The notes under the pieces: model-generated
Database searches by the model: none
Told to the model about the DNA's origin: nothing
The model's input: the letters and a program-made list of their open reading frames with translations, nothing else
Part shown: positions 7,636 to 17,024 of the stretch, one piece after another
Layout of the letters: every line of letters starts with the position of its first letter
Position numbering within the stretch: position 1 is the first letter of the stretch
Position numbers and translations under genes: made by a program
Assembly (NCBI GenBank): GCA_002427735.1
Contig: DIYP01000017.1
Location: 124,001-188,000 of the forward strand
Source of the DNA: Flavobacteriales bacterium UBA6051
GTDB lineage: Bacteria; Bacteroidota; Bacteroidia; Flavobacteriales_D; Crocinitomicaceae
Direction of reading: 5' to 3'
Length of the DNA: 64,000 nucleotides

Positions 7636-9045
7636 ATGTGGAGCATGATCAAGAATGAATGGCGATTGCTCATTCGAAATAGGGTTCTTCTTGGGGTCAG
7701 CGTTGGCTTTATTGGCTTACTTGTATTAACTATCTATCTCGGAAATGAGGAGTCAAAAGAACAGTCTGAGAGATATGAGAAAGCTAAAGCTCACATGTGC
7801 GAACAGTGGGAAAGCATCAAAGAGATGAATCCACACGGCGCAGCTCACTATGGAACCTACGTATTCAAGCCGAATAATTCTCTGAGCAGCCTTGATGAAG
7901 GAGTAAACAATATCACAGGAAATGTATTACGTGTTGAAGGTCATGTTCAAAATGAAATTGTACACTCTGAAGCATCACAAAGTCAGGTAGTTTCAAAATT
8001 TGGAAAGCTGAAAGGGTCCCTCATCCTGCAATATACTGTTCCATTATTGTTGATTTTTTTAGCATTTCAATCAATTAGTGGTGAAAAACAAAGTGGAAGG
8101 CTCAAATTATTGTTAATGCAAGGAACCAAACCTTCAAAGCTTATCTTCTCCAAGGCCTTATCCGTATGGCTTTTGGGGAACCTTCTTCTGCTAATTACCA
8201 TTTTAGCATATGCTCTCTTCATTGGCAGTGATATGAATTCGGAAATATTTACAAGAACCGCATTTCTAGCACTGTCCTATAGCCTTTACTATTTTGTTTT
8301 GACTGCGCTGACAATTTATTTTTCCATTCGTTGGTCCAACTCTAATGTATCGCTGACAACTATGTTGGGAATCTGGATTGTTTGGACAATATTCTTACCA
8401 AACATTATCATGAGCTCTGTAGAAAACTGGCACAAATTGCCCAGTCGAGAAGAATTTAAAACGGCGATGGATGATGACCGTTCACAAGGGCTTGATGGTC
8501 ATAATCCCGAAGATGAAAGATCCAAAGAGCTTGAGGAGCAAACCCTTAAAAAATATGGCGTAGACAGTGTCTCTCAGCTTCCGATCAACTTCGATGGAAT
8601 TGTTATGCAGGCCGATGAAGAGTACGGAAATAAAGTTTGGGATAAGCATTTTGGTGATCTCCGAAAGGTTTTGACAAAGCAAAAACAAAGCTATCAGTTG
8701 GGTGGCATTATTAATCCATTCATTTCCCTGCAAAATATGAGTATGGGATTCGCCGGGAACGACAACCTTCATCATCAAGAGTTTCTCGTACAAGTCGAAA
8801 AGTATCGAAGGGTATTTATCAAACGGCTGAATGATGAACACGCTTATGGTGGTTCTAAATCGGGCGAATGGGGTTGGAAAGCAGATAATGCATTTTTCAA
8901 ATCTGTCGAGGATTTTGTATACAAACCAACACCATTTGCGAAAGTGGTTTCGAATTATGTTATGGACCTAGTGCTCTTACTACTGTGGGTATTAATCGCC
9001 TGCATATTGTTGATTTTGGGAACTAAAAAAATGCGCGTATTATGA
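7636..9045 (+). CDS. ABC-2-type permease, large periplasmic loop (DUF3526-like)
   Basis: About 469 residues. One N-terminal membrane helix (near 14-32) is followed by a long soluble loop (about 33-130) and then a helix bundle near 135-265. A second soluble segment (about 270-440) rich in Glu, Lys and Asp follows, and a last helix sits near 448-465. This split layout is typical of DUF3526/ABC-2 permeases of Bacteroidota. A TTG at 7633 precedes the ATG at 7636, and a further ATG at 7645 is possible. The next permease overlaps its stop by 4 nt, indicating translational coupling. It is the partner of the ATPase at 6928. Confidence 0.8.
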   Translation: MWSMIKNEWRLLIRNRVLLGVSVGFIGLLVLTIYLGNEESKEQSERYEKAKAHMCEQWESIKEMNPHGAAHYGTYVFKPNNSLSSLDEGVNNITGNVLRVEGHVQNEIVHSEASQSQVVSKFGKLKGSLILQYTVPLLLIFLAFQSISGEKQSGRLKLLLMQGTKPSKLIFSKALSVWLLGNLLLLITILAYALFIGSDMNSEIFTRTAFLALSYSLYYFVLTALTIYFSIRWSNSNVSLTTMLGIWIVWTIFLPNIIMSSVENWHKLPSREEFKTAMDDDRSQGLDGHNPEDERSKELEEQTLKKYGVDSVSQLPINFDGIVMQADEEYGNKVWDKHFGDLRKVLTKQKQSYQLGGIINPFISLQNMSMGFAGNDNLHHQEFLVQVEKYRRVFIKRLNDEHAYGGSKSGEWGWKADNAFFKSVEDFVYKPTPFAKVVSNYVMDLVLLLLWVLIACILLILGTKKMRVL

Positions 9046-10361
9046 AATATAGAGACCTATTTCTATATGAGTGGAAGCATTTTATTCGCAGTCCATTTAA
9101 AATTATAGCTCTCGTTTTATTCGTGGTAGCAGGAGTCTACGGGTTGAATAAAGGAGCTTCCTTGCATGAGCAACATGAACGAGAAATTGAGAAAATCGAG
9201 AAGCGCGCTTCTGAGGATAGACAGAAAGTCATAGATGATTACTTTATTACCGGAGAACTCAACCCGGAAGATCGACCATGGATAGATTATGGAACGCCAT
9301 TTTGGTCCATCTGGTTCTCTTATGTGCATCACTTTAAAAATCCTTCCCCGGCAATGGTGTATAGTATTGGGCAAAGTGAGCAGTTCGGGTTTTATAAGCG
9401 CGTAACCTTCTGGGCAAGCCCTTATGATGCTGATTTAGCGGAAGAAATTGCCAATCCTGAACGATTGCAAACAGGGACATTGGACTTCTCCTTCACCATT
9501 CTCTTTCTTCTTCCATTGGTTCTATTGGTACTCTTGTATAATTTAAAAAGTTGGGAATCGGAGCAAGGTTTTATGCAACTCATTCTGGTGCAAATGCCTT
9601 CGAAGAATATATGGCTCGCATCTCGTGTCAGCTTTTATATCTTTTTGCTAGTAGCTACCATTCTCGCTTTATTGTTGGTAGGAACTGCGTTAACCCCTGT
9701 TTTTGAGCACTCCCCGGAGGCATTCACACAAATGTTATTCTTCTGCATCGCCTACCTTTTATTCTGGGCAGCCTTGTACTTCATCTTTCTGTCCGGAAGC
9801 AAAACTGTTTTAGGCAACACTCTTAAAATGTCCACAGCATACTTGCTATTTGCATTCATCATTCCCGCTTCCGTGCACCAGGTATTGAGCACACAATACC
9901 CTCCCAATATGATGACCGACTTTATTGATGTCAGAGATAGACAACAGGAATTATATAATCAGCCTGATAGCTTATTTCAAGCGAAACTCAATGAATTATA
10001 CCCTGAGATTTTGGTCAGTTCGGTTTATAAGGACAGTACAAAAAGAGGTGCTGCAAGAAACCGCTCGGCAGCATCCTTAGTCAATGAATTAAAAAAATCT
10101 AGTTTACTGCTGATTGAAGAAGAATTCGAAAAGAAGAATGCCTTTATAGAGGGCACTTTTTGGTTCAGTCCTGTAAGTTATTTCCAAAATCGATTCAATA
10201 CCATCTCAGGTACACACTTCGATGATTATCAAACTTATCGAAATGATGTTCAAACGTTAATCGATAAGCAGATAAGAACTATGGTTTTAGATACCTGGAA
10301 CAATAAGAAGATTGATCGCTCAGGTTACGAGAAATACATTCAAGAACTTGAAAAACTCTAG
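9042..10361 (+). CDS. ABC-2-type permease (DUF3526-like), second subunit
   Basis: A 439-residue protein that starts inside the stop codon of the preceding permease (ATGA overlap). It has the same plan: one helix near 20-38, a soluble loop to about 145, a central helix bundle near 155-285 and a soluble tail that ends without a clear final helix. Within the first loop are Glu/Arg-rich stretches predicted to be helical. With 6928 and 7636 it would form an ABC complex with a heterodimeric permease. The missing last helix relative to its partner is a real difference and worth checking for family-wide occurrence. Confidence 0.78.
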   Translation: MKYRDLFLYEWKHFIRSPFKIIALVLFVVAGVYGLNKGASLHEQHEREIEKIEKRASEDRQKVIDDYFITGELNPEDRPWIDYGTPFWSIWFSYVHHFKNPSPAMVYSIGQSEQFGFYKRVTFWASPYDADLAEEIANPERLQTGTLDFSFTILFLLPLVLLVLLYNLKSWESEQGFMQLILVQMPSKNIWLASRVSFYIFLLVATILALLLVGTALTPVFEHSPEAFTQMLFFCIAYLLFWAALYFIFLSGSKTVLGNTLKMSTAYLLFAFIIPASVHQVLSTQYPPNMMTDFIDVRDRQQELYNQPDSLFQAKLNELYPEILVSSVYKDSTKRGAARNRSAASLVNELKKSSLLLIEEEFEKKNAFIEGTFWFSPVSYFQNRFNTISGTHFDDYQTYRNDVQTLIDKQIRTMVLDTWNNKKIDRSGYEKYIQELEKL

Positions 10362-10372
10362 ACAATAATCGT

Positions 10373-12052
10373 ATGGAACAAAAAGTATATGACAGAAAAG
10401 AATTCCTCTCATTTCTTGGAAAGGCGAGCATCGGGCTCGTAATTCTGCCCCCACTTCTTCAAGGTTGTTCTAATGATAGTAGTTCTAATTCAACAGGCAC
10501 CCTCGACGAAGAAGCTTTGGAAAGATTGAAACAGCTTCCGATCAAAAACCTTGAAGCTTCTAACGTAGATGATTTACTACTTACTGAAGGACTTACATAT
10601 AGTGTTTTAATTCGCTGGGGAGATCAGATTAATGACGAGGACACTTTCGGCTTCAATAACGATTTTACGTGTTTTATTCCTTTAGATGACAATGATCCAA
10701 AAGATGGGTTATTATGGGTGAATCACGAATACGTACACTCACTTTTCGTTTCTGGTTTTGATAGAAACAAACTGGATGCTCATCAGCATAAAACGAAGGA
10801 TCAGGTCGACACAGAAATGTACAATGTTGGAGGAAGTATTGTGCGAATTAAAGAGGAAGAAGGTGTTTGGAAAGTAATGCAAAACGATCCCCTCAACAGA
10901 CGTATTACAGGAAAAACTCCAATGAAGGTGAATTGGGACAATCCGATTATGGAAGCTACGACTTTCATTGGAACCAATAGTAACTGTTCGGGCGGAATTA
11001 CCCCTTGGAAAACCATTCTCACGTGCGAAGAAAATTATGACTCTGTTTGGGGTGAAACTTTGTACGATATAGACAATACCGCTTCTCATGAGCCCAGCTC
11101 TGCAGGCTGGGAAAAATTCTATAATTATCCACCAGAACATTATGGCTGGGTGGTTGAGATCGATCCCATGACTGGTGAAGCTCAAAAGCACATTGCTCTT
11201 GGCAGGTTTGCGCATGAATGCTGCACATTGCGCGAATTGGATGACAAAAGAGTTGTAGCCTATACTGGTGATGATAAAAATAGTGAACACTTATACAAAT
11301 TTGTGTCCTCAAAGCCTGGATCCTTGAAAGAAGGAACGCTATATGTGGCTGATACCGAAAACGGCAAATGGCTTGCATTAGACTGGAAGCACAGTTCTGT
11401 TTTACAAAAGAATTTTAAGGATCAAACAGAAGTGCTGATTCGAGCGCGGGAAGCAGCAAAGTTGCTAGGAGCTACCGAACTTAATCGACCAGAAGATATT
11501 GAAATAGACCCTATCACTGGTGGTGTATTTGTTTCATTAACAAACAACAAGGAAAAGGGTGATTTTCACGGCTCCATTTTAAAAATTGAAGAATCCAATG
11601 GGATGTACGACGCATTAACTTTCAAAGCCTCGACCTACAAAGCAGGAGGAGAAGAAAATGGATTCTCTTGTCCAGACAACCTGGCTTTTGATCGTTCCGG
11701 GAATCTTTGGATTACATCTGATATGTCCGGAAGTGCTATGAACCAGGAAGGTCTACCCTATATGAATTTCAAAAACAACAGTCTATTCGTCATTCCGCGA
11801 CATGGAAGTGATGCAGGAAAGGTAATACGTGTGGCTTCCGCACCTAAGGATGCAGAATTCACTGGGCCGTGGTTCTCACCAGATGGAAAATCATTGTTCT
11901 TAAGTGTCCAACACCCTGGGGAGCAAACGACGGACTTAGATAATCCTAGCAGTCATTGGCCATTTGATGAAGATCGCATCCCGAAGCCGGCCGTTGTGAC
12001 AATTCAAGGTGATCTGATAGAAAAAATGAATGCCCTGAATGAGCTTACGTAA
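10373..12052 (+). CDS. PhoX-family (DUF839) lipoprotein
   Basis: A 559-residue exported protein of the DUF839/PhoX family: Ca/Fe-dependent alkaline-phosphatase-like beta propellers that hydrolyse phosphoesters. Supporting segments are LLWVNHEYVHSLF, the GGSIVRI strand, the central TPWKTILTCEENYD and RFAHECCTLRELDDKRVVAYTGDD, and the C-terminal FSPDGKSLFLSVQHPGE. The N-terminus has RKEFLSFLG, a Tat-like motif with Arg-Lys instead of twin Arg, then a hydrophobic stretch ending in the lipobox LLQGC (Cys32). It is separated by 11 nt from the ABC permease and probably belongs to that operon. A catalytic role is known for PhoX but not proven for this branch. Confidence 0.85.
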   Translation: MEQKVYDRKEFLSFLGKASIGLVILPPLLQGCSNDSSSNSTGTLDEEALERLKQLPIKNLEASNVDDLLLTEGLTYSVLIRWGDQINDEDTFGFNNDFTCFIPLDDNDPKDGLLWVNHEYVHSLFVSGFDRNKLDAHQHKTKDQVDTEMYNVGGSIVRIKEEEGVWKVMQNDPLNRRITGKTPMKVNWDNPIMEATTFIGTNSNCSGGITPWKTILTCEENYDSVWGETLYDIDNTASHEPSSAGWEKFYNYPPEHYGWVVEIDPMTGEAQKHIALGRFAHECCTLRELDDKRVVAYTGDDKNSEHLYKFVSSKPGSLKEGTLYVADTENGKWLALDWKHSSVLQKNFKDQTEVLIRAREAAKLLGATELNRPEDIEIDPITGGVFVSLTNNKEKGDFHGSILKIEESNGMYDALTFKASTYKAGGEENGFSCPDNLAFDRSGNLWITSDMSGSAMNQEGLPYMNFKNNSLFVIPRHGSDAGKVIRVASAPKDAEFTGPWFSPDGKSLFLSVQHPGEQTTDLDNPSSHWPFDEDRIPKPAVVTIQGDLIEKMNALNELT

Positions 12053-12103
12053 AACATATGCATACAATTTTTATAATTCCTACTGCCCAACACACCTGAA
12101 AGC

Positions 12104-12640
12104 ATGTCAATAACCAAAATTGGAGTACTCACTGTAAGCGATAGAGCAAATGCCGGTATTTATGAAGACCTCAGCGGGAAGGCTATTATAAGCACCTTAA
12201 ATGAGTACCTCACTTCCAAATGGGAAGAGGTATATGAAGTCGTTCCTGACGAACGTGATGTCATTGAAAAAGCCATGATTCGGATGGTGGACGATGAAGG
12301 CTGTTGTCTGGTGGTTACGACTGGTGGAACCGGACCAGCAAAGCGTGATGTAACGCCAGAGGCAACAGAGTCTGTTTGCGATAGAATGATGCCGGGGTTT
12401 GGTGAGCTCATGCGAGCCGAATCCTTGAAATATGTTCCAACAGCAATCTTATCGAGGCAAACAGCAGGGCTTCGAGGAAGCAGCTTAATCATCAATTTGC
12501 CTGGAAAGCCGAAATCAATACGAGAGTGTCTGGATGCTGTTTTCCCAGCCTTGCCATACTGTATTGATTTAATGGAAGGTCCATATCTAGAGTGCAATGA
12601 GCAAGTTATTAAACCGTTTAGGCCCAAGACAAAAAAATAA
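12104..12640 (+). CDS. mogA: Molybdopterin adenylyltransferase-like protein (MogA)
   Basis: A 178-residue MoaB/MogA-fold protein. It has IGVLTVSDRA at the start, the nucleotide-binding TTGGTGPAKRDVTPEAT near residue 71, and PGFGELMRAES near 96, with INLPGKPKSIRECLDAVFPALPY near 130. The family activates molybdopterin by adenylation before molybdenum insertion. The Thr-rich GTGPAKRD segment matches MogA more than MoaB, but the distinction rests on short motifs. No other molybdenum cofactor or molybdoenzyme gene is visible in the window. It sits 51 nt after the PhoX-like gene on the same strand. Confidence 0.88.
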   Translation: MSITKIGVLTVSDRANAGIYEDLSGKAIISTLNEYLTSKWEEVYEVVPDERDVIEKAMIRMVDDEGCCLVVTTGGTGPAKRDVTPEATESVCDRMMPGFGELMRAESLKYVPTAILSRQTAGLRGSSLIINLPGKPKSIRECLDAVFPALPYCIDLMEGPYLECNEQVIKPFRPKTKK

Positions 12641-12832
12641 GACCACTTAAGACAAAGCTCAAACGGTGATCTCTGTTTCAAAGAAAACTCCGCTATCTAC
12701 TATTTATTATTTAAGTCGTAACATTGCACATAGTAGAGATGCAATTGCTATGTAATAGCATTCGTGCACTCTTTTTGGTTGCATTAGAGACATAAAACAA
12801 GTGTTTATATTGGTATAAAAGAAAAGGGCACT

Positions 12833-13480
12833 ATGGAAAAAAAGAAAATTTGCATTATCGGAACAGAGGGCTTCGCAAGAGAAACGTTAACCTGTTTAAT
12901 TGATTCTATTTCAGAAACAGAAGTAAAGATTGAAGAAATGGTCGTTTTTATGGAAAGAGATGATTATAACGGACCCGATAAAGTAATGAATATTCCAGTT
13001 ATTAAAGACTCAGAATTTGATTCGAGAAAGTATAAAGTTGCTGTAGCAATTGGCGACCCTCAACTAAGAAAAAAAGTTGTTAGCAAACTACCTGATGAAA
13101 CTGAATATGCAACAATCATACATCCAAGTGCTGTGATTTCTGATTGGGTAGATATTGGAGATGGTGCCATTATAACAGCAGGAACAATTTTAACTTGTAA
13201 TATAAAAATAGGTAAACACGCACACTTGAATTTACACACAACAATTGGACACGATTGTACAATTGGAGATTATTTTACAACTGCACCGGCAACAAATATT
13301 AGTGGTAATTGTGAATTTGGTGAATGTGTTTATTTCGGAACAAATTCAGCTATTAGACAGGGCATAAAGGTGTGTGATAATGTAACTATTGGAATGGGCG
13401 GAATAGTCGTCAAAAATATAAACGAAGAAGGTGTTTATATTGGGAGTCCCGTAAGGAAATTGGCAGACAAAAAAAATTAA
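12833..13480 (+). CDS. NeuD/PglD-family sugar O/N-acyltransferase
   Basis: A 215-residue protein with an N-terminal Rossmann-like lobe (ICIIGTEGFARETLTCLID) and a C-terminal left-handed beta-helix from about residue 95 made of hexapeptide repeats. The putative catalytic His lies in TTIGHDCTIGDY near 143. The C-terminal VYIGSPVRKL is typical. Members acetylate amino sugars such as UDP-bacillosamine precursors or sialic acids, using acetyl-CoA. The partner aminotransferase and sugar transferase that usually accompany it are absent. The gene is visibly more AT-rich than mogA before it, which suggests separate acquisition. Confidence 0.82.
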   Translation: MEKKKICIIGTEGFARETLTCLIDSISETEVKIEEMVVFMERDDYNGPDKVMNIPVIKDSEFDSRKYKVAVAIGDPQLRKKVVSKLPDETEYATIIHPSAVISDWVDIGDGAIITAGTILTCNIKIGKHAHLNLHTTIGHDCTIGDYFTTAPATNISGNCEFGECVYFGTNSAIRQGIKVCDNVTIGMGGIVVKNINEEGVYIGSPVRKLADKKN

Positions 13481-13588
13481 CGAAATTCGAATGAATTATA
13501 GTTAAAAGATGATTGGTGCTATATTTCAGGGTTTTAGCATTTAATAAGATAAGTAAATAACGCACTGCCGACCACAATAAATATTGCT

Positions 13589-14341
13589 ATGAAAAGTCAT
13601 TACAAAGAGCTATATCCGCGTGAAGAGCTAAAAGAATTGGTGCACTCCTTTTGGTTGCATGAGAACCCTTCTGATGAGTTACGACCCATGACCGTTTGCC
13701 CTGATAGCATGTTCAAAATAATTTTAGTTGTCCAAAACAATCAAATCAAAAAGTATTTTATGTCGGGGTTTTGGACGGGGCCGCTCAATTTTAGCGTCCT
13801 CCCTAATGCAAAAATCTATGGCTGTCGCCTCAAAATATTAGCTCCGGAGTATCTACTGGAAACGGAAGTTGCGAGTGCATTGGATAGTTTCAAAGATCTG
13901 GACACGACATATTTGAATATTGAGAATTTTGATTTGACTTCCTTTAATTCAATCGTTGAGCGATGGCAGGATGAGCTTTTGAAGATTAAACCCAATAAGA
14001 CCATTCCAGGAAACAAACTTCGCCTATCACAATTGTTGTACAGTGTTAAAGGAGATATTAGTGCATCTGAAGTTTCTGATCAAATCTTCTGGGAAAACAG
14101 ACAAATAAACCGCTATCTGAACAAATATATTGGTATGTCCTTGAAGCGTTATTTAAACATACAAAAAGTGTATGCATCCTACGCTCATATTCGTGATGGT
14201 AACTTTTTTCCCGAGAAAGGCTATTTCGACCAGGCTCACTTCATCAGGGAAGTAAAGAAGCACACGAATGAAAATCCGTCCCGCCTTCATGGGGAAATGG
14301 ATGATAAGTATATCCAGCTTAAGAATATCGAAAAGCAATAA
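13589..14341 (+). CDS. AraC-family transcriptional regulator
   Basis: A 250-residue regulator. The N-terminal part (YPREELKELVHSFWLHEN, later GFWTGPLNF) matches the cupin-like DUF6597 sensing domain common in Bacteroidota AraC proteins. The C-terminal AraC HTH is shown by RQINRYLNKYIGMSLKRYLNI and by FDQAHFIREVKKHTNENPSRL, the second helix-turn-helix with its conserved DQAHFIRE. It lies 97 nt before a ferric-reductase-like operon on the same strand, which has its own promoter, so it may regulate it. A relative is at 56578. Confidence 0.85.
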   Translation: MKSHYKELYPREELKELVHSFWLHENPSDELRPMTVCPDSMFKIILVVQNNQIKKYFMSGFWTGPLNFSVLPNAKIYGCRLKILAPEYLLETEVASALDSFKDLDTTYLNIENFDLTSFNSIVERWQDELLKIKPNKTIPGNKLRLSQLLYSVKGDISASEVSDQIFWENRQINRYLNKYIGMSLKRYLNIQKVYASYAHIRDGNFFPEKGYFDQAHFIREVKKHTNENPSRLHGEMDDKYIQLKNIEKQ

Positions 14342-14389
14342 TTCGCTATTCAGATTTACCTACAATTTAAAAACGACCGATTTATACAA

Positions 14390-14418
14390 TTGAATGGCTT
14401 GATGCGCGCATAAGTTTG
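14390..14418 (+). promoter_or_regulatory. Bacteroidota-type promoter for the ferric reductase operon
   Basis: TTG at 14390-14392, then 18 nt, then TAAGTTTG at 14411-14418 (full match to TAnnTTTG), 20 nt before the ATG at 14439. Spacing and sequence match the known -33/-7 pair of flavobacterial promoters. The palindrome ATGCGCGCAT at 14402-14411 lies between the two boxes. Confidence 0.6.
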
Positions 14419-14438
14419 CACTATAAAAAGTACATAAC

Positions 14439-15740
14439 ATGCGTATTCTTAAACAGGAAATATATTTTCCTATCATTATCGGAATTCATTTTCTCTTTTG
14501 GTTTATTGACTTACAGCTGTATCAGGGAGGGTTTATTGAAGTGGATGCGAGTACTATGTTCTTCGGAGAGCTGAATGGTACTTGGAAGAATCCTCACCGA
14601 ATCATTGGAGAGATTTTTTCTTCTTGGGTCGTTACCGTTTTTGCTTTCAATTTCTTAATGGCAACACGAGCTAAGTGGGTAGAAAAAATCTTTGGTGGGC
14701 TGGATAAAATGTATCTCATCCATAGAAGGTCGGGAGTAATCGCTGTGTTCTTACTATTGGCCCATTTTTTTGTTGTTCCGCGAGCTATTGAATTCAATCC
14801 TGGTAAACCATTGGGTTTCTACGCTTTGATTCTTATTCTCATTGGAGTTGTACTCTCAGCAGCGCCGTTTTTCAAAAGAAAAATCCCCTATCACAAGTGG
14901 ATTAATTTCCATAAGTTGATGGGCGTTTTTTACGTGCTAGGTGTCATTCATGGTATTATGGTTGACAGCCTTATTAAAGACTTGCCTATTACACGTGTAT
15001 ATGTTTTTGGAATGTCTTTTATTGGTGTCGCTGCCTGGTTTTATCGTGCTTTTCTATATAAAGCTTTTAACCCAAGTCATAACTACTCAGTAACACATGT
15101 AAAAGCCCTTACTTCTGATGTAATTGAATTGCATATGAAAGCGAAAGATTCAAAGAATCGCTTGAAATTCAAAGCCGGACAATTTGCATTTTTTACATTC
15201 CCGAAAATCAGTAAGCGAGAACAGCACCCTTTTACAATTAGTAGTCACCCCGATGATGATCACTTGCGCATCACAATAAAAGGGCTGGGTGATTACACCG
15301 CTAATTTTGAAAGTAAGGTTGAAGTTGGTGACACGGTATTTGCCGAAGGCCCTTTCGGAATGTTCTCAACAGCCTATGCAAAAGAGAAACCTCAAATTTG
15401 GATAGCTGGTGGAATTGGAATAACACCTTTTCTTTCACTTGCCAAAGAATTATACCCCAATAGTGTTCGGCTTTTTTGGTGCGTTTCCTCCAAAGAACTC
15501 GCTTTTTACGCAGATGAACTGAATGCATTGACCCAAACCAACTCCAACTTTGATGTTGTTATTTGGCCTTCCGATGAAGCTGGTCATATAAGTACTGAAG
15601 ACTTTGGGATTCGAGATTTTACAAATCATGCCTACTACATCTGTGGACCTGAAGCCATGAAAAAGAACTTGCGAAAAGAACTCTCGAGTAAAGGGGTCAA
15701 GTCTGGTCAAGTGTATGATGAAGAGTTTTCATTTAGATAA
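14439..15740 (+). CDS. Ferric-reductase-like transmembrane flavoprotein
   Basis: A 433-residue membrane oxidoreductase. Six or so helices in the first 215 residues contain His95, His109, His158 and His171, spaced as in the two-heme bundle of FRE/NOX proteins (HxxxGVIAVF and FHKLMGVF contexts). From about residue 225 there is a ferredoxin-NADP reductase domain: FAD-binding QHPFTISS, GPFGMF, the nucleotide-binding GGIGITPFLSLA and the C-terminal CGPEAMK. It moves electrons from NAD(P)H through FAD and hemes across the membrane. The acceptor (iron, copper or oxygen) cannot be told. Downstream genes 15751 and 16498 follow closely. Confidence 0.88.
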   Translation: MRILKQEIYFPIIIGIHFLFWFIDLQLYQGGFIEVDASTMFFGELNGTWKNPHRIIGEIFSSWVVTVFAFNFLMATRAKWVEKIFGGLDKMYLIHRRSGVIAVFLLLAHFFVVPRAIEFNPGKPLGFYALILILIGVVLSAAPFFKRKIPYHKWINFHKLMGVFYVLGVIHGIMVDSLIKDLPITRVYVFGMSFIGVAAWFYRAFLYKAFNPSHNYSVTHVKALTSDVIELHMKAKDSKNRLKFKAGQFAFFTFPKISKREQHPFTISSHPDDDHLRITIKGLGDYTANFESKVEVGDTVFAEGPFGMFSTAYAKEKPQIWIAGGIGITPFLSLAKELYPNSVRLFWCVSSKELAFYADELNALTQTNSNFDVVIWPSDEAGHISTEDFGIRDFTNHAYYICGPEAMKKNLRKELSSKGVKSGQVYDEEFSFR

Positions 15741-15750
15741 ATATAGAGTT

Positions 15751-16473
15751 ATGAACAAGGAAGACATCCAATTAAGAGCAATCGTAAAAATTCGGAATCT
15801 GGTTCTTACGGCAGAACAGGAGTGGAACCAACTACAATCCAAAGGCAGAGCTATTGATATTAAAACAAACGAGGCAATAGCTTTAATCAGACCTTTAGTG
15901 AGTGGAGATGAAGTAACTAAATGGTCAGAAACCATTCAAGAGTACACCAGAATAATTGGACTCTTAAAGGAAGGAATGATGCAAACAAGAACGTTCATTT
16001 CTGAAAAAAATGCAGAGAAAGCATTAGAGGAATGGGATAAGAACCAAGCTCATGCCCAAAGCATTCGGAATGTAATCGATCAAATGAAGTCGATGGGAGA
16101 CGGGGTAATCCACTCCGAGGATGGTAAGACCCAATGGCGGGAAATATGGCACCATGTTGACGATGAGCTCAAAGCCATTGGAGAATTGGTTGACTCTTCA
16201 AGGGTGAAGCTTTCCTTGGTTAAGGAACTAACTCCTGATGAAGTCGACGAGCTTACCGACACAATTCTCAAAAACATGCCCAAAAACTACTCTGAAGCAG
16301 AAGCGGAAAAGTATAAAGAAGAATACTTAGATGCCTATGAAGAAATTAAGGTCCGTGCTTCAAGGAAAAAGAATCTCTGGGATAAATTTCTCGACATATT
16401 GGCCGGAGGAAAAGAACAGTCTGCAGAAGAACAAGTGATGATGAAGCGATGGCTGGATGGAGAAAGAGTTTAA
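15751..16473 (+). CDS. Hypothetical helical cytoplasmic protein
   Basis: From ATG 15751 the protein has 240 residues; the frame extends to 15715, which would overlap the reductase gene by 26 nt. It has no signal or membrane helix and is rich in Glu, Lys and Asp with long predicted helices, including RTFISEKNAEKALEEWDKNQAHAQSI and the repeated Glu/Lys segments near the end. I recognise no family. It lies between the ferric reductase and a small membrane protein on one strand (10 and 24 nt gaps), so co-transcription is likely and an accessory role to the reductase is a guess. Confidence 0.6.
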   Translation: MNKEDIQLRAIVKIRNLVLTAEQEWNQLQSKGRAIDIKTNEAIALIRPLVSGDEVTKWSETIQEYTRIIGLLKEGMMQTRTFISEKNAEKALEEWDKNQAHAQSIRNVIDQMKSMGDGVIHSEDGKTQWREIWHHVDDELKAIGELVDSSRVKLSLVKELTPDEVDELTDTILKNMPKNYSEAEAEKYKEEYLDAYEEIKVRASRKKNLWDKFLDILAGGKEQSAEEQVMMKRWLDGERV

Positions 16474-16497
16474 TACAATGAATGAAATAACAGAACA

Positions 16498-17022
16498 ATG
16501 AAGAATATTAAATATTTAACTGGAGCTGGACTTTTAATGCTTTTATCGAGCATTCTACTACTAACTTATGCACATATTTCCACTGACGTAGGACGAGTAA
16601 TGTTTTCGGCTCTGGTTCTTTTTGCGGGCATCTCTGCATATCTATTTGCACAGGCAAACAGAAAGAACAACAAAGCGTTTATCTATCACTTCATTCAAGC
16701 CGCGGGTTTAGTCGGTTATGGCATAGTAAGCTTCGTGTTCTATAAAGAACCATCGAGCCTTCTCATAGGTACAATGATCATTCTGGGAACTATTGGTCTA
16801 ATAGAATTTATGTTTGCCATTGGAGTTGTTCAAGATAAAGAAGTTGACAATAAACGAATTTTATATACGCGATTATTAAGTGGCGCCATCAATACAATAG
16901 CCAGTTTTGTCCTCCTCTGGTTATTCCTCGAGAACGTTGAGCTAGGCATTATTCTAAGCGGGGCGTGTCTTGCCTTAGGGGGCGTGTCGTTTATGATCCT
17001 TGCGCAAAAGATTAAAGCATAG
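16498..17022 (+). CDS. Six-helix membrane protein (DUF308/HdeD-like)
   Basis: A 174-residue integral membrane protein with six predicted helices arranged in pairs, no large loops and a positively charged C-terminus (QKIKA). Its size and hydrophobicity pattern resemble HdeD/DUF308-type acid-resistance membrane proteins, but no defining motif is visible, so the name is only a suggestion. It is the third gene after the ferric reductase. Translation probably follows from the same transcript, since only 24 nt separate it from the gene before. Confidence 0.55.
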   Translation: MKNIKYLTGAGLLMLLSSILLLTYAHISTDVGRVMFSALVLFAGISAYLFAQANRKNNKAFIYHFIQAAGLVGYGIVSFVFYKEPSSLLIGTMIILGTIGLIEFMFAIGVVQDKEVDNKRILYTRLLSGAINTIASFVLLWLFLENVELGIILSGACLALGGVSFMILAQKIKA

Positions 17023-17024
17023 TT

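Noticed and set aside
10739..11378. Long minus-strand frames inside the PhoX-like gene
   Set aside because: Shadow frames; composition rich in Ile, Phe and Cys with no motif, and the plus frame has clear family blocks.
12104..12640. mogA as part of a molybdenum cofactor cluster
   Set aside because: No other Mo genes were seen in the window; it stands alone after a PhoX-like gene.
12160..12681. 173-codon minus frame over mogA
   Set aside because: Antisense to a strongly conserved gene; Ser/Thr-rich shadow translation.
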